64,000 nt of DNA from Membranipora membranacea (taxonomy: Eukaryota > Bryozoa > Gymnolaemata > Cheilostomatida > Membraniporidae): the NCBI GenBank assembly GCA_914767715.1, contig OU612071.1, positions 6,116,993-6,180,992 of the forward strand, read 5' to 3'. Shown here in pieces: positions 36,001 to 46,658 of the stretch. The position numbers were made by a program, and so were the translations under genes. How positions within the stretch are numbered: the stretch's first letter is position 1; every line of letters begins with the position of its first letter. The notes beneath the pieces were generated by a model. The model was not told where the DNA came from. It saw nothing but the letters and a program-made list of their open reading frames with translations, and did no database searches.

Positions 36001-39000
36001 AAACAGTAAAATGATGTATTATCACATTTTCTTTTGAGCTGCACCATGGCTTCAAATGATCTGACAGGAATAAAATTGTATAAATCACAGAGGATATATG
36101 TGTTTATATTATTGGATTGCTTATCTACTGAGAATCAGGATGGTTATTTTGTTCAGTAAACAAAGAAAACATGCCCCAACATATCGAAACTATGTAGCTG
36201 CTGGGAGTTGGATGTATGCAATTATTCCATTACATCAAGGGCAAAGAAATACAAATTTATATAGTAAAAATTCCAGGTCTGTAAATCCGTAATGACATAT
36301 GCATATCACATAGGATGTTTTTCTCTCTATGATTAATAGCTTTATCAAGAGGTGGGGATAAACCTGGGACCAGTTATGACCTTGGAGCTGTGTTTGGGGA
36401 TCATTTTTCACAAATGGTACTGAGGATAATCACTCACAATCGCATGATGAATGAAGTCAATTTACATATCATACCATACATGTTTCAGCAGCGATTGCCT
36501 GGGCACTGTCTTGGGCTTCGCCAGCAGTACATCAGATTTTTCAAAAGTATAGACAGAAGTTCTACATATTACTCACCTTCTCAGCTAGCATATGCTGGAA
36601 ATCCTGACTTGTCCCAGTATCCTGTGATTCATAAATCTGTAGCTGACCATGCAGCCTCCCTAAGCACTCAGCATTGTGCATGTCTACATTTATTCTCTGG
36701 CTGTAGAGCACAAGTTTCTGATCTGGAAGAGAAAAAAATTTAATTACTACCATAGTTGTCCTGTGTGATTTCTCTATCTTAGTCTTTAGAAATGATTTTT
36801 GGTTAGGATAAGATTTTGTTGGCACTGGCAGCCAGAGTTGACATGGTAAGATTCTGGCCAGGATGGGCCTCAAACCACGTACTCAGCGGTGTATTGACCA
36901 AAACACCAGAGAGTTGTTTTTTCAAAACATATTTCATGCAACGCAGCACAATATATTTCACTTGCAGGTAATTTCTCTATCAGTAGAAGTAAAAGTTTTG
37001 CGTGTTTGCCCATTGAAAAAAGCCAATATCTCAACCGCATTCCACACTTCGGGACTGCTAGATTTAACGACTGATTGGCCAAAATTTCAAATCATACACT
37101 CCTAAATTTCGGTATAAAAAAATTAGGATCTGAAAATTGTGTAAAATGCTACTACAAATCAAGCATTGGCAAATGGTTTTACCTGCAATTGTTTTTCCAC
37201 AGGCTACTTGTACATAATGTAATAATAAATCATGCCAGTAACCAGTACTACACAGTAAAAAATGAGCCCACCGAGTCATGGGCCCCTGGGACTTACATGT
37301 CTTTACTTTGCCAATATCCACTATCAACCAGTGGACATTGGCAAAGTAAAGACATGTAAGTCCCATGGGCCCATGCATCGAGTGTGTAACAAATGAGTAA
37401 GAGAGACAGGACACATCTAAGATGGTGGCAAAAATTAGCTAGCCCTAGTTGTAAATTAAAATGATGTGTTTTTGACAGAACAATTTTCCACTCATTGCTA
37501 CAGAAATGACATGCAAGCAATTTTCATAGCGATACGATTGGAATTTTCGGAAAACGACTAGTAGTGCTCTAAAATGACCAATTCTAATTTCGCAATGATA
37601 AAGTCTATGATGCAAGCGCTATCCATGCACAACCGGATTTACCAATAACACAACACAGCACCTGATGCTATTTTTGTGTGTATATAATCAATGTTAACAT
37701 CTGTTTCCAGCATCGATATGGAATAGCTTTTTTTTGGGTTATTGTTGAATTGTCTGAACTTCTCTTCATGACGCACAAAAATTAACACATATCTCAATAT
37801 GTAAAGCCAAATTCAACACTTGCATAGATAATCACGACTGAAGATATTAGCTAAGATACCGATTGGAATTAGGCACATGTATAAAAAGGAATCATATGAT
37901 TGACAAAAAGTATTGACATATCCCTCCACCAGTGTATGATAACAGTAATTGTTTGTTGTGACATAAGATATAAAAGGCTGGCGACAGGCCGCCTAGAATT
38001 CCGTGTTCTTTTAAATTCAGGTCAGTTATATTTAGCCGTGTATTTCAACACTCCCCCTGATAGGTAAATGGGTAATGTAATTTGCATGGAAACGTTTTAT
38101 TGTATCAGCGCATATAGAGTCTGCATACTACAGTGCCATACTGGTTATGCATACAGCTTTTCTGACAAGAGGCAAACTGTTAAATTCTTACCATCTGGAA
38201 CTTTGAGTGGCTGGTTACATGCTTCAATGAAATGGAGTGTCTCATCTGAGCATATACCCTCACTTATCTCTGAGATTGATCTTGAGAGAACTGCATCTGA
38301 AGTTCGTCGAATCTGAAGAAATCAATGGTAATGCATAATTATTGATATAGATATAATATTGAGATGACACTGGACACATTTATATAATGTCTCACCAGGG
38401 AGGGTCACAATGTTGAAGGGCTCCATCACAAAGTTCTCACAAATTGTCCTCTCTGTTATGGTAAAAAAGTGAAGATTTCTATGATTTGTGGTGACAGCAA
38501 CAAACACAGCACCTATCACTTTTTGATTTAATGACAATTTGGCGCCAAAAGTAAAAAAATAACATATGTTTTGACCAGACAAAATAAGGAAAATAATTGA
38601 TTGATCAGATGAAGGAGATTTACCATGAAGTCTTGGTTTTTGATGTAGCCTTTCAGCGCTAGTGCTAAGAATCTTACCTGTTCCAAAATGATTTTATGCG
38701 GCATGTATTTTCCAAACTCAGGCGACAAAACACAAGGTTCTCCAACGTCATCAGACCTAGAATTGGCGATCGGAGGGAGCTGAAGGAAGTCGCCACAAAA
38801 TATCCTCTGAATACCTCCCATTACCAGCTTGTTTTTTTTTACAACTTGTAGCAGGGTGTGTATTACATTTAGTGTGTGGGAGCTGATCATCGATATCTCA
38901 TCAATGATGAGAACATCTGCCTTCCTCAACCTAAAGTTACCAAAAAAAGTAGAGAATTCAGTTCAAAATCACAGGCACTATAACTATCATTGAAGCGTCC

Positions 39001-40719
39001 CTCTGTATATCCTTACTCTGTGTGATGATAACCTGTTGTCACTTGCTGACCACTCATACATAATGACGTAATGGAACGACCAGAAAAATCCTCATATTTT
39101 ATCAAATCAAACAGGAGCAAGGTCAGTGTCTGGATTTTTCGGCAATCCAATTTGAGAATAAGAATTACATAATAAATTGATATTCAAAGGAAACACCTCA
39201 GATTATATGACAGTTGTAGTGCCTGTGTTTTCCAGTTACATTTACAGGCATCATTTGTGGTGACAATTCAATATCACAGGCGCTATAGCTATCATAGAAG
39301 TGTCCCTCTGTATATCCTTACTCTGTGTGATGATAACCTGTTGTCACTTGCTGACAACTCATACGTTATGACGTAATGGAATGACCAGAAAGATCCTCAT
39401 GATTTATCAAATCAAACAGGAGCAAGGTCATTGTCTGGATTTTTCGGCAATCCAATTTGAGTAAAAGAATTACATAATAAAGATATCAAAAGGAAACACC
39501 TCAGATTATATGCTGTGTCTGTGGTTTCCAGTTACATTTACAGGCATCATTTGTGGTGACTGGTAAACGTCTTGTAGACAAAATGACAATAATACAAGCT
39601 TAGATTATCAATAAATTTATGGGAAGATCAAAATTGTGTGCTTGTAAATATGAGTCAGCAGTAGGGATCTCCGATTTAATATAAAGGTTTATCAAATAAA
39701 ATATCTACACACCTTTCTCTTCGTTCTATATAGTATTCGTCTTCACCCATGAAGAGTTCTACGAGACGATCTGCAGAGAACCTGTAGGCAGATCAGCATT
39801 GAGTACTATGAGCTTGTGTGCTACACAAGTCAGCACTAGTTCCATTTGGGAGATTATTGGAAAGGCTGATTAATGATACACTATTTGGCAGAGTTGGAAA
39901 CTAATATATGACACAATTGGCAAATCTATGTGCTCTGTTTGACATTTAATTCACGATTGCAGATGCTGCTCTTGGATTCTCAAAATAATCAGTCAAGACC
40001 TATGAGATAGCAAAATCCAGATTTAGAACCAGAAAATAGAACTATCACTGAATGACAACTTACCTTCCGTCCATCAGACCAAATGCTGAATGTAAGGTAG
40101 TCACAGTCTCAGTAAGCTTCCCCTTCAGCACAACGCTGCTCAACCCTGTAGCTCCGCAAATTAAGAGTTCTGGAGTTGGAGGGTCTCTGTGAACCATTCC
40201 CTCCACAATCTTTCCTAGTGTATAGGTTTTCCCCGTCCCTAAATCAAAAAACGATATGTAGACAAAGGATTAAAAATGATTAGGAATAAGTTGGGCTACC
40301 TTACCCGCAGGTTATTAAATCTATATTTGTGAAAACCTTTATATCACTTTTTTAATGTAATGCTCAACCGAAAGATTGTCTATAATCAGCCCTCAGTATG
40401 GATTAAATAATGATCTTAAATCAAGGAGTATAATCAAGGGGTAACTCCCTTGTTATAAAGCTCTGAACGCCTTTACCTATATAGTTACAGGGTGATTCAC
40501 CTTGATTTACAGCGGCTAAACTTCACAGTAACATTCTTTATAAACACTTTTCTTTGATACTGCATTAGATTTTAAGGTTTATCCAGAAACCGTGGTTGCT
40601 GATTGTGTGACACTAGTAATCTGATATGAGAAATAAGTATAACTACCTGCTTTTCCAGTTAGTAAAAAGCTGTGGCCAGATAGCGCCATATCCAATGCTG
40701 CCTGCTGCTCTGTGTTCAT
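33064..40719 (-). CDS. PIF1-type helicase with C-terminal PHD finger, nine exons
   Basis: Exons, in transcript order, are 40728-40647, 40238-40064, 39781-39713, 38930-38678, 38312-38192, 36722-36577, 35426-35260, 34951-33514 and 33318-33064. All are GT-AG and in phase, with no internal stop. From ATG 40719 this gives about 898 residues; an upstream exon is possible because an acceptor precedes 40728. SF1B helicase motifs: Walker A TGKAGTGKT (21-29), Walker B IIDEIS (114-119), GDFLQLPP (152-159), LKVGAPVMLTKN, VHKSQG (359-364) and VAVSRV (385-390). An acidic and then helical middle region of about 425 residues follows. A basic KKRKK joint leads to a Cys/His-rich PHD finger (831-885, CCDYCEEWYHVVC ... 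WYCIFC). The product is expected to be nuclear, with ATP-dependent DNA unwinding and possibly histone-tail binding (family inference). It is convergent with the transposase. Confidence 0.88.
35655..35745 (-). repeat. tRNA-derived SINE fragment or tRNA pseudogene
   Basis: The minus strand has CATAGCTCAGTTGTTAAG (A box) and CAGTTCAATTCCGGC (B box) at about tRNA spacing, inside a helicase intron. Acceptor-stem pairing is poor, so it is not called a functional tRNA. Confidence 0.5.
36815..36910 (+). repeat. SINE fragment related to 49013-49310
   Basis: 'ttggcactggcagcc...' and 'attctggccagg' match the body of the element at 49013-49310. It lies between helicase exons 5 and 6. Confidence 0.4.
37277..37375. 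mobile_element. 99-bp palindromic MITE with giant-P termini
   Basis: Both ends read CATGGGCCC and continue into the same subterminal sequence as the giant element (GGGACTT-CATGTCTTTACTT). The arms are about 46 bp with an 8-base centre. The flanks CACCGAGT (37269-37276) and CATCGAGT (37376-37383) agree at 7 of 8 positions, fitting an 8-bp P-type duplication. It inserted in the fifth intron of the helicase gene (between 38192 and 36722). Confidence 0.85.
38965..39560. repeat. Tandem duplication (about 300 bp, two copies) in a helicase intron
   Basis: The block containing 'cctctgtatatccttactct' and 'caaatcaaacaggagcaagg', ending 'caggcatcatttgtggtgac', occurs twice about 300 bp apart, with scattered differences. 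Confidence 0.85.
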
Positions 40720-40779
40720 TATCAGTTTCTAGAAATGAATAAATATGCCAATGACTTGGTGATTTATCCTCCAGAGAAC

Positions 40780-41320
40780 TTCGAAATATGCTGATGACAC
40801 CTGTATTGTTGGCTGTATTTCTGATTATAATGACTTGTCAAATTATTTCAATGAGATCGAAAGCATTTCTAGTCGATGTGAAAAACTTATTCCTTAATCC
40901 TACAAAGACACGAAAGATACTTTTCTCCACTAAATGAGATACGAAAATTATGCTTCGACAGTCGTGTAAACGAAGTTGTAACCTAAGCAAGCCCAGAGGA
41001 TTTTTATCATCAGAACTTTTCTGTACAAAGCCTTTAGTCTGCGTGTTAGTCAAACGTTTTATTGTATCAATTCTCACCTATTGCCCACCTATTTGTATAA
41101 TAGTATTTACTCACGAGATAAGAAAGCTCTGAGACAATTGTTTAAACAGAGTGACAGACTAGTTTAGACAATATTTGATATCTAGATTCTGTCATTGCAA
41201 AATGTACCAGAACTTTTATGTCGCAGCTCATACATGATGGTGAAGATTTCATGAACAACTCTCTTTAGTAACTCCCCTCAAGTCTGGCAGCATACTTTAT
41301 ATTTGTGACAAAATAAACCA
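40780..41320 (+). pseudogene. Non-LTR retrotransposon (LINE) reverse-transcriptase fragment
   Basis: Plus-strand frames encode KYADDTCIVGCISDYNDLSN (the YADD catalytic box). Across a frame break comes FLNPTKTRKILFS, then ILTYCPPI and further C-terminal RT-like residues. This is the order of CR1/jockey-type RT tails. It is truncated at the 5' side and carries several stops. It lies between the first helicase exon and the right TIR, so it may be a nested insertion. Confidence 0.6.
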
Positions 41321-41324
41321 ATCC

Positions 41325-41383
41325 TTGCCATTGTCCAGTATCAAACCACCATTTTTTGGGTGGTTGATACTGGACATTGGCAA
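41325..41383. repeat. Short palindrome related to the giant-P subterminal sequence
   Basis: 'gtccagtatcaaaccacc' and 'ggtggttgatactggac' pair around 'attttttg'. The arm resembles 'caatgtccactatcaaccacc' of the TIR at about 26397-26417 but lacks the outer GGGCCC end. It is probably a decayed internal copy of the MITE type at 37277-37375. Confidence 0.6.
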
Positions 41384-41634
41384 AGTGAAGACTGAACTCT
41401 CAGTCAAGGCTGCAGTCTGGTGTGTAAATGCTGATAAGAAAAGTACTCACTTGTTTAGTTTTAAGAAAAGAAGACCATGTACAGATTACGATGAACTACT
41501 AGTTTATATGATGTAGTGTTGCTAGGGCTGCACTGCCAGTTAGTTAAAACCTTCTTTGGAACTGCTTAATTTGATAGTATCCATGTGCTGTTCTGAAAGT
41601 GTACAGACTGAGTGAACTGCTGGTCTCCAAACAG

Positions 41635-42183
41635 GGATTTCCCAAATAATGTCTGTATGGTCATGTGACGAATTCAGCCAATGGGAGCGCTGAGTGTCGG
41701 AATTCCATAAAATTATTTTGAGACTAGTTTACCAACTTCTTTTATTGTATAAAAGTACGAAATCAGAAGGAAACTATGATTATTAAAAAAATAATAAGTT
41801 ATTAGGAGCTTAAAAAGACTGAATATAATTAAGAAATTATATATGAGTGTAAAAAGAAGCAATTAAGTGCAATAAAAAAATTGTACAATAATCATGTTGG
41901 ATTGTGAGCATTAACTGCAGTCTTGTGCTGACCTTTCTGCCATTAAGGTTTTTGTGAATACTGTACAGGTAGATTTTTCTCTGGTCCATAAAGTCAGCTC
42001 TGTTTGTGCTAGAACCTTCAAACCTGAAGCAAATGAAAGAGGAAGGAGGGCTGAGTTAGTGTGAGAGATTTCAAGGTAGGTTGTAAAAAATATTTTTTTT
42101 GTGTCTTACCCTGTTTGGTGTTTTTTGGGTGGTTGATAGTGGACATTGGCAAAGTAAAGACATGCAAGTCCCAGGGGCCCATG
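41635..42183 (-). repeat. Right terminal inverted repeat of the giant P element
   Basis: Reverse-complement partner of 26362-26910, also 549 bp. On the minus strand it carries the same splice-flanked candidate exon (about 42024 down to 41933), upstream of the helicase gene. Confidence 0.92.
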
Positions 42184-42191
42184 GGGAGCAG

Positions 42192-43466
42192 GGAGTTTGT
42201 CTCCGACTGAACAAAGAAGGGAACTTTGTTCTAGAGATGACGCCAGGCTAGATCATGGCTTGAACGATTTCAAGATTGAGACAGAGGTTCCGGAGAGCTG
42301 GGAGCCACCAAGTTCAAACTTAGTGATTATTACCATGGTGGTGCGACTGATCCTGGAAAATTGAGTGACTATGCACAAATGCACGCAGTGATCCTTTTAC
42401 TTACTAAATGATGCTTGCAAATACTCTGTTTATGTGATCATTGCACTGTTTGAGTGATAAGGTGATCCAAGCAGATAACATATTATATGCGCATTCAAAT
42501 AAAGGTAATGGTTCAGAGAAGAGACTGTTGATGGTGTTTACACGTGTATTCAATGAACTTATTTGTATATTATGGTGCCTGAAATAGAGGCAAAATGAGA
42601 GGCAGACAAAAGGCCTGAGAGAATAGTAATGGCTCAGGTGGATTATTACTGAAGTGTGAGCATTCATGGCTGTGAATACACATGTGATGGTAGACCATTG
42701 GGGACATAAAGCAGTTCCTATCCAGTGGCAATGTATGTTGTTAATGACAGTAAGCTAACTATCAAGCCATAACTGTTGCACACCAGCTATCACGAGGTTT
42801 GTGCTGTGTCTTCTGGTACTGCGTAACTAAAAAAAACCAGAAAATATCACATTCAAATTCAAAGAGATGTGTTTGATATTATATGTCATGTTATTATCAG
42901 TTAAAATTTATAACTCACTTTTTGCTCACTGCGCTCTACTCATAGCTTTAGGGCAGCATGAGGCAAGCTTCCCGTTTCGTCATTGCCGGTTAATATTATT
43001 TGCTTTTTTATGGCTAGTGGTGACTGGTGAAGTTCACACCACATTACATCTATCAATCATGCTCGGCTGGGATAAAATGAATAATACACCAATTAATTTT
43101 GGTACATACCTGACCCAACTTGCAGCTTAATTACAATGTAGTTGGTTACACGAGGCCGTTGCAGAAGACTAGGATATTATCATTATCAGTTTAGTCCGGG
43201 CCACCAGAGCTTGAACCTGAATTCGTTACACAGCTATAGTACAGCATTGAGCATGTTAGTCTGACCATCTGACAAAAATAAGAAAAACAGGCATTTTTTG
43301 GTATTCTGTGGTACGAGTCAGAGAAATCAATAGCTGAAGTTGTAATGAATAAGGGCCCACATTGATATCTACAAACACAAGATTTCTTATGTTAGTTATT
43401 GCATTATGCAGTTAATATAGTATTTGCCTAACCACTTTCATAGAATCATTTCATAGATGATCAAGC
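42192..43466. other. Body of the outer TIR element, no gene seen
   Basis: No domain-bearing frame was found. The frames of 80-90 codons at 42404-42667 and 42867-43130 have no recognisable content. Confidence 0.4.
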
Positions 43467-43716
43467 CAGGGGGGTCTTTCAATTAGAAACAGCCAAAATC
43501 GCAATCTGATCGTTCACTCACAGAGTGAGTGATACCTGCTAGGGCTCTCGCTTTCAGATCGCTCAGTCACTTGATGGAACTCTATACATTCTGAGTGAGC
43601 GATTTGTGAGCGATTTTGTCTAATTGAAAGACCAAGTGAGTGATAATTTTGAGCGATGTGATAGTGATAACTTGCTTTAGTAATGCATCGCTCTTTCTAA
43701 TTGAAAGACCCCCCTG
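43467..43716. mobile_element. MITE, TIR CAGGGGGGTCTTTCAATTAG, copy 1
   Basis: The ends CAGGGGGGTCTTTCAATTAG and CTAATTGAAAGACCCCCCTG are perfect inverted repeats of at least 20 bp. The interior also pairs (gagtgagtga, cgattttgtctaattgaaagacca). ATCAAGC lies on both sides. The element is 250 bp and related to 62934-63175. Confidence 0.85.
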
Positions 43717-44462
43717 ATCAAGCTAATGTAAATTTCAGAGAGGCAACACTGATCCGATATCTCTTAGAGTAGCACGGAATGCTGTATGTAAGACCTAACA
43801 GTTATAGTTATATAGTAAATAAGCTCAATTTTTAGAACAATTATAATGTATATTAGAGGTCCTACTTTCCCCCTCATGCTTTGTTTGAGCAATGAAGTAA
43901 ACTGAGGTTTAGTTCATTCATTGGTTTGAAACCAAAGAACAGCCATGAGTCCTTCAAAACAATATTTCAAGATAGGCCAACATCCATAGTACATACTTGT
44001 TAACTCTGTTGAGATGTGATGATTCAGGTGGCAGCCTTCTGCTCCTCCTGTGACGAGTCAAAGGGGCTCCAATTTATTAAACTGTGACCATTTCTAATAA
44101 ATAAGTGAGGTGTGTCCTCCATTACAGCCTTCTGTAGTAGCTCCACATACTTCCATCATTTTCAAACTTGCAGGAATATATAGTCAAACCATTCCTCTCT
44201 CCAATGCAAAAGTTCATTTGGATTCATCATGACTAATTTGACATCTGCTTGGTGTGTTCCAAACTGTGCCATCTTGCTCTCCATAATTTTTCATCAAGTG
44301 ACTTTGAGCTTGTGCACCTATTTAGGATGCAATGAGCTCTATTAAAAGTCAAAGTTTGATGTCTGTTATATTATTGGTCACTTATCAAAAACATGACATT
44401 TCATTGGCTACTGACAATTTAAACTTTGAGCAAATTGATTTAAGCAGGAGAGGATAATCCTG
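43717..44462. other. Remainder of the outer TIR element, no gene seen
   Basis: Non-coding by inspection. It ends at the right TIR of the outer element (about 44463-44522). Confidence 0.4.
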
Positions 44463-44950
44463 AGTTCGGTTTTTAGAGGGTTCGTAGTTCGTGAGTTCGT
44501 GGTTCGGTTTTTCGTACCTACCCCTCAAGGGCACAGGCCTCCCTATCATACTGGTTGCTTGGGGTCTGAGAGGTGGGAAGAAGAGGAAGCATCTCTTCTT
44601 TGTTCACAAAGTTGGAATTCAGATCAATTACATCAACCCCAGATCTATTCTACCACAGATTTTCACCTGCAAACCCCAGACTCAAAACAATTTTTGCGCT
44701 CCACACAGATGTGGGGTTCAATAATAAGCTCAGTATGCCCATGAACACACTCACTTCAAACTCATGGGTGAAGATGGACAAGACATTAGGGGTTGAAACA
44801 AACATCTGCAACCTCTTTTTAAACACCTAGGGCATAAAACTCATTCTTATGTGGTATGTGGCGACTTTATAGCTGTCTTTCCAGCTTGTCTACGTGTCTT
44901 TCCATGCTGTCCCATGTCTTTCCATGAGAAAGTCAAAAGATGGATGCACA

Positions 44951-45250
44951 GAAGAGGTATTAACCCGAGAATGCTAGGGGCACCAACAATCAACGTTAAA
45001 ATCTCCCCCAATGGGATTTGAACCCACACCTCCTGCGGCACAAATCGCCTGGCAGCGAGTAGCACGCACACTAACCAATTGCCGCATCTCACCATCCCCA
45101 AAAAAGAATTGGTTGATGACACTTATTAGCAGGCCCGCTATTCACTACTCGGAGTTCTGTTCTGTCATCTCATATCTCATTCCACTCCCCCATTGTCACT
45201 CTATGCAACACTGCGTGCTAGTTTGGGTTGTTTGGCTTACATCGCCAATT
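44951..45250 (-). mobile_element. tRNA-derived SINE, copy A
   Basis: The minus strand contains GATGCGGCAATTGGTTAGTG (A-box region) and GTGTGGGTTCAAATCCCATT (B box), separated by a long variable-arm-like insert as in Ser/Leu-type tRNAs. About 300 bp is homologous to 45594-45900 beyond the tRNA part. It directly abuts the duplicated segment. Confidence 0.75.
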
Positions 45251-45252
45251 GT

Positions 45253-46302
45253 TGAGACCCCTTGTAGTGAGTTTTCAGCTGTCTGTACAGCTTGTCAACA
45301 TTTCTTTCCATTCTGTCCAATGTCTTTCCATGAGTCACTCATAAATACTGGTTTCAAGTAGAATGAGAATTACATCTCCGTCCCACTTGCGTTTATAATT
45401 TGACTGGTCTCCTTATGATGTCAGGGCAATTGTATGTCTAGAATATCTTGTTTGCGTACCTGATAAATGTTTATCAATAGAATCAAATTTTGTGTACCAC
45501 AAAGAAGAAGATCGGGACAAGGCGCAATAAACACTAAATATAGTAACTTTGATATCTATTTGTGCGACATCCCATGGTTTTGCTGATTATTGTAGAAGAG
45601 GTAAGCACCCGAGGGTGCTGGGGGCTGGAACAATAAACCTTAAAAGCTCTCCCAATGGGATTCGAACGCACAACCCTCGCGGCACTAATCGCCTGGCAGT
45701 GAGAAGCAAGCGTGCTAACCGATTGCGCCATCTCAACATCCCCAAAAAAGAATGGGTTGATTGCGCTAATTAGCATGCCAGCTATTCACTACTCAGAGTT
45801 GCGTTCTCTTGTCCCATAGCTCATTCCACTCCACCATTGCCACGCTATTTAACACAGCGTACGTGTTAGGGTTGTAAGCCTTACATGGCCCATTGCTGTA
45901 AATATTGATTTTCTTATTAGCAATCTCAAATATAAGGCGATTATGTCATCATGTTCTCCATACAGATCTTATCACATTTAGATGTCTGAATATAGAATTA
46001 TTGGTTGGAAGTTTTGGAGCAGGTCTCTAACTTGTCACAACGAAATATTTTTTAGGTCAAACAAGCTGTGATAAAAGCTTTCATGGTAACATGAAAGGTA
46101 GTTAAGGAAATTAATTTTTGGCTATTCTTAAAACTTGAAAACATGAATTTCAATGTGCAACATCCATCTGTTGACCATTATAATGCTTTATCTGTGCTAA
46201 TGACTGAATACATAATATCTCATTTTGTTTCTGAGTTGTCCCCAAGTGTGAAGAGAGAAGATAACCCCGAACACTACTTATAAATCATATTTGGGACATG
46301 TT
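45253..46302 (+). repeat. Duplicated segment, copy 2 (empty MITE site; carries a SINE)
   Basis: Paralogous to 1-1024. At 45260-45263 it has a single CCTT where copy 1 carries the MITE between two CCTT. It contains a SINE at about 45594-45900 that copy 1 lacks. Confidence 0.85.
45594..45900 (-). mobile_element. tRNA-derived SINE, copy B
   Basis: The minus strand carries GAGATGGCGCAATCGGTTAG (A box) and TGCGTTCGAATCCCATTGG (B box). The flanks ATTGTA and ATTGCTGTA are candidate target duplications. Absence of the SINE from the paralogous segment at about 550 supports the boundaries. Confidence 0.8.
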
Positions 46303-46658
46303 GCATTAAGGATGAGTTTACACTATTACTTTGATAAACCTTTGAGTTGCAATTTCCTTATTTTCAGGTTGCTTGGTAACAAGGTAATTGCCATTTGTAT
46401 ACAATACTGTCATAGACAATGATCGGTACAGTTTCCATGCTAAGTACCTGATAAGAGAACCATGTGAATAATTTTCTCTATCTTGAATTATGTGAGCCAT
46501 AGAGATCAAAGGGCAAATTCAGCCATGAGTCAATTCTCTTATCTAATAGTTATAAATGGCTTGATCATGTGTCCATTGATATCAGCGTAGTACAAGTTTA
46601 TCAATTAACAGTGATTGGAAGCGGAACACTGTGCTCTGTGTCCAGTCGATCAGAAGAA

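Larger units (their letters stand above)
26362..42183. mobile_element. Giant P-superfamily DNA transposon (15.8 kb) with transposase and PIF1-PHD helicase
   Basis: Termini are CATGGGCCCCTGGGACTTGC at both ends in inverse orientation. The terminal inverted repeats are 549 bp each (26362-26910 and 41635-42183), with only one or a few mismatches seen by eye. An exact 8-bp direct repeat GGGAGCAG abuts both ends (26354-26361, 42184-42191); 8-bp GC-rich duplications are the P-superfamily signature. Inside are a P/THAP9-type transposase gene (plus) and a convergent PIF1-type helicase/PHD gene (minus). Near-identical TIRs indicate recent insertion or recent gene conversion. Drosophila P is about 2.9 kb with 31-bp TIRs, so this is several times larger. 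A LINE fragment and a palindromic MITE are nested within it. Confidence 0.9.
26120..44522. mobile_element. Outer TIR element, hosting the giant P element
   Basis: GGTAGGTACGAAAAACCGAA at 26122 is mirrored by TTCGGTTTTTCGTACCTACC ending at 44522. Pairing extends about 58 bp through repeated 'cgaac' words. CCTCAAGGG flanks both sides (26111-26119 and 44523-44531), with two extra C on the left. Removing the inner element (26362-42183 and one target copy) leaves an element of about 2.57 kb with no recognised coding region, so it is probably non-autonomous. Confidence 0.7.

Noticed and set aside
40838-41077. Minus-strand 79-codon frame as an upstream helicase exon
   Set aside because: It is the antisense shadow of a plus-strand LINE reverse-transcriptase fragment.
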